Shown piece by piece: positions 7,119-7,492 of a DNA stretch of 7,492 bases. Position 1 is the stretch's first letter, and the number at the start of each line of letters is the position of its first letter. Source of the DNA: Acidobacteriota bacterium (lineage in GTDB: Bacteria > Acidobacteriota > Blastocatellia > Pyrinomonadales > Pyrinomonadaceae); assembly GCA_003222935.1 (NCBI GenBank), contig QHXL01000357.1:1-7492 (forward strand). The letters run 5' to 3'. Both the position numbers and the translations under genes were made by a program. The notes beneath the pieces are model-generated. The model did not search any database. It was not told the DNA's origin and saw nothing but the letters and a program-made list of their open reading frames with translations.

Positions 7119-7492
7119 GTGAAACGACAGTTGTCAATGCTAATCCGACTGCTGCGCCCACACCCCGTTCTCGTGGTCAGATTCACCGTTGCCTCGCTGG
7201 GCCGGGCCGCCATGACCGCTGCGTCGATCTTCCTTATTCGAGAGTTTCTCGCCGGCGTACTAGGTCAAGGACGAGCGTTCGGAGTCAGCATCAGTCCTGA
7301 ATCAGCACTCTGGATAACTGTTGCTCTGCTCCTGCTGGTGAGTTTGAGCGCCGGCGCCTTCAACTACGATTCGCAGGTAACACAACAAAAAATCGTCAAG
7401 GCAATCGAGTTGAGTACGATGGAACGAATGATTCGCCACCTGCTCGGCTTGTCGGTGGGGTTTATCGACCGCAGAACTCACGGAGACCTGGT
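7119..7492 (+). CDS. ABC exporter, N-terminal membrane domain (3' end outside the window)
   Basis: The first 124 residues of a protein that runs past the window end are visible. It starts MKRQLSMLIRLLRPHP, the usual basic amphipathic lead into the first membrane helix (about 17-37, VLVVRFTVASLGRAAMTAASI). A second helix follows at about 61-79 (ALWITVALLLLVSLSAGAF). Then comes the coupling segment ELSTMERMIRHLLGLSVGFIDRRTHGDLV, which matches the conserved 'L..pl.fFd...tGdl' stretch of MsbA/HlyB-type (type IV) exporters. A nucleotide-binding domain would be expected beyond the window. Such exporters move lipids, peptides or drugs out of the cytoplasm; the substrate cannot be told here. The nearest upstream gene on this strand, the beta-helix gene, ends 419 bases before, so this is probably the first gene of its own transcript. 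Confidence 0.85.
   Translation, partial: MKRQLSMLIRLLRPHPVLVVRFTVASLGRAAMTAASIFLIREFLAGVLGQGRAFGVSISPESALWITVALLLLVSLSAGAFNYDSQVTQQKIVKAIELSTMERMIRHLLGLSVGFIDRRTHGDL

Noticed and set aside
7088..7300. 70-codon plus-strand frame at 7088-7300
   Set aside because: It is a shadow of the ABC exporter frame, which has the Shine-Dalgarno, membrane helices and conserved motif.

Overview
The window looks like chromosomal DNA from an Acidobacteriota bacterium, most likely of the Blastocatellia/Pyrinomonadaceae type. The main pointer is an intact secreted protein of the 'VWFA-related Acidobacterial domain' family. A BON protein with a WWD/SWFGD-type linker, an NTR-like plus carboxypeptidase-regulatory-like secreted protein and a secreted beta-helix protein fit the same background. 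This assignment rests on family recognition only; no rRNA or other marker gene is present.

Layout. (1) Positions 1-750, plus strand: the 3' part of a BON-domain protein whose start lies before the window, followed by a perfect 12-bp stem terminator. (2) Positions 871-4910, minus strand: a probable transcription unit. Read in its own direction it holds a squalene/hopene-cyclase-like (alpha/alpha-toroid) gene that is broken, a secreted NTR-like protein, a fragment carrying the carboxypeptidase-regulatory-like C-terminus of what appears to be the same gene, and the intact VWFA-related protein. (3) Positions 4912-4998: an imperfect palindromic element at the damaged 5' end of the cyclase-like gene, between divergent genes. 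(4) Positions 5091-6699, plus strand: a secreted right-handed beta-helix (pectate-lyase-superfamily-like) protein split by a one-base frameshift at a GGGG run inside a diverged tandem repeat. (5) Positions 6700-7118: about 420 bases with no recognisable gene. (6) From 7119 to the end: the first 124 residues of an ABC exporter membrane subunit, starting at GTG after a clear Shine-Dalgarno.

The most notable point is not a new system but a local cluster of damaged genes: three adjacent loci between about 3.1 and 5.4 kb each carry an apparent frame-breaking lesion, while their flanks look intact. One lesion makes a misleading 411-codon open frame that joins the cyclase-like protein to the secreted NTR-like protein. 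Another leaves an ATGA overlap that mimics a coupled gene pair. These could be real gene decay around a repeat element or sequence/assembly errors; the window alone cannot decide. I found no convincing evidence of an undescribed defence, mobile or biosynthetic system.
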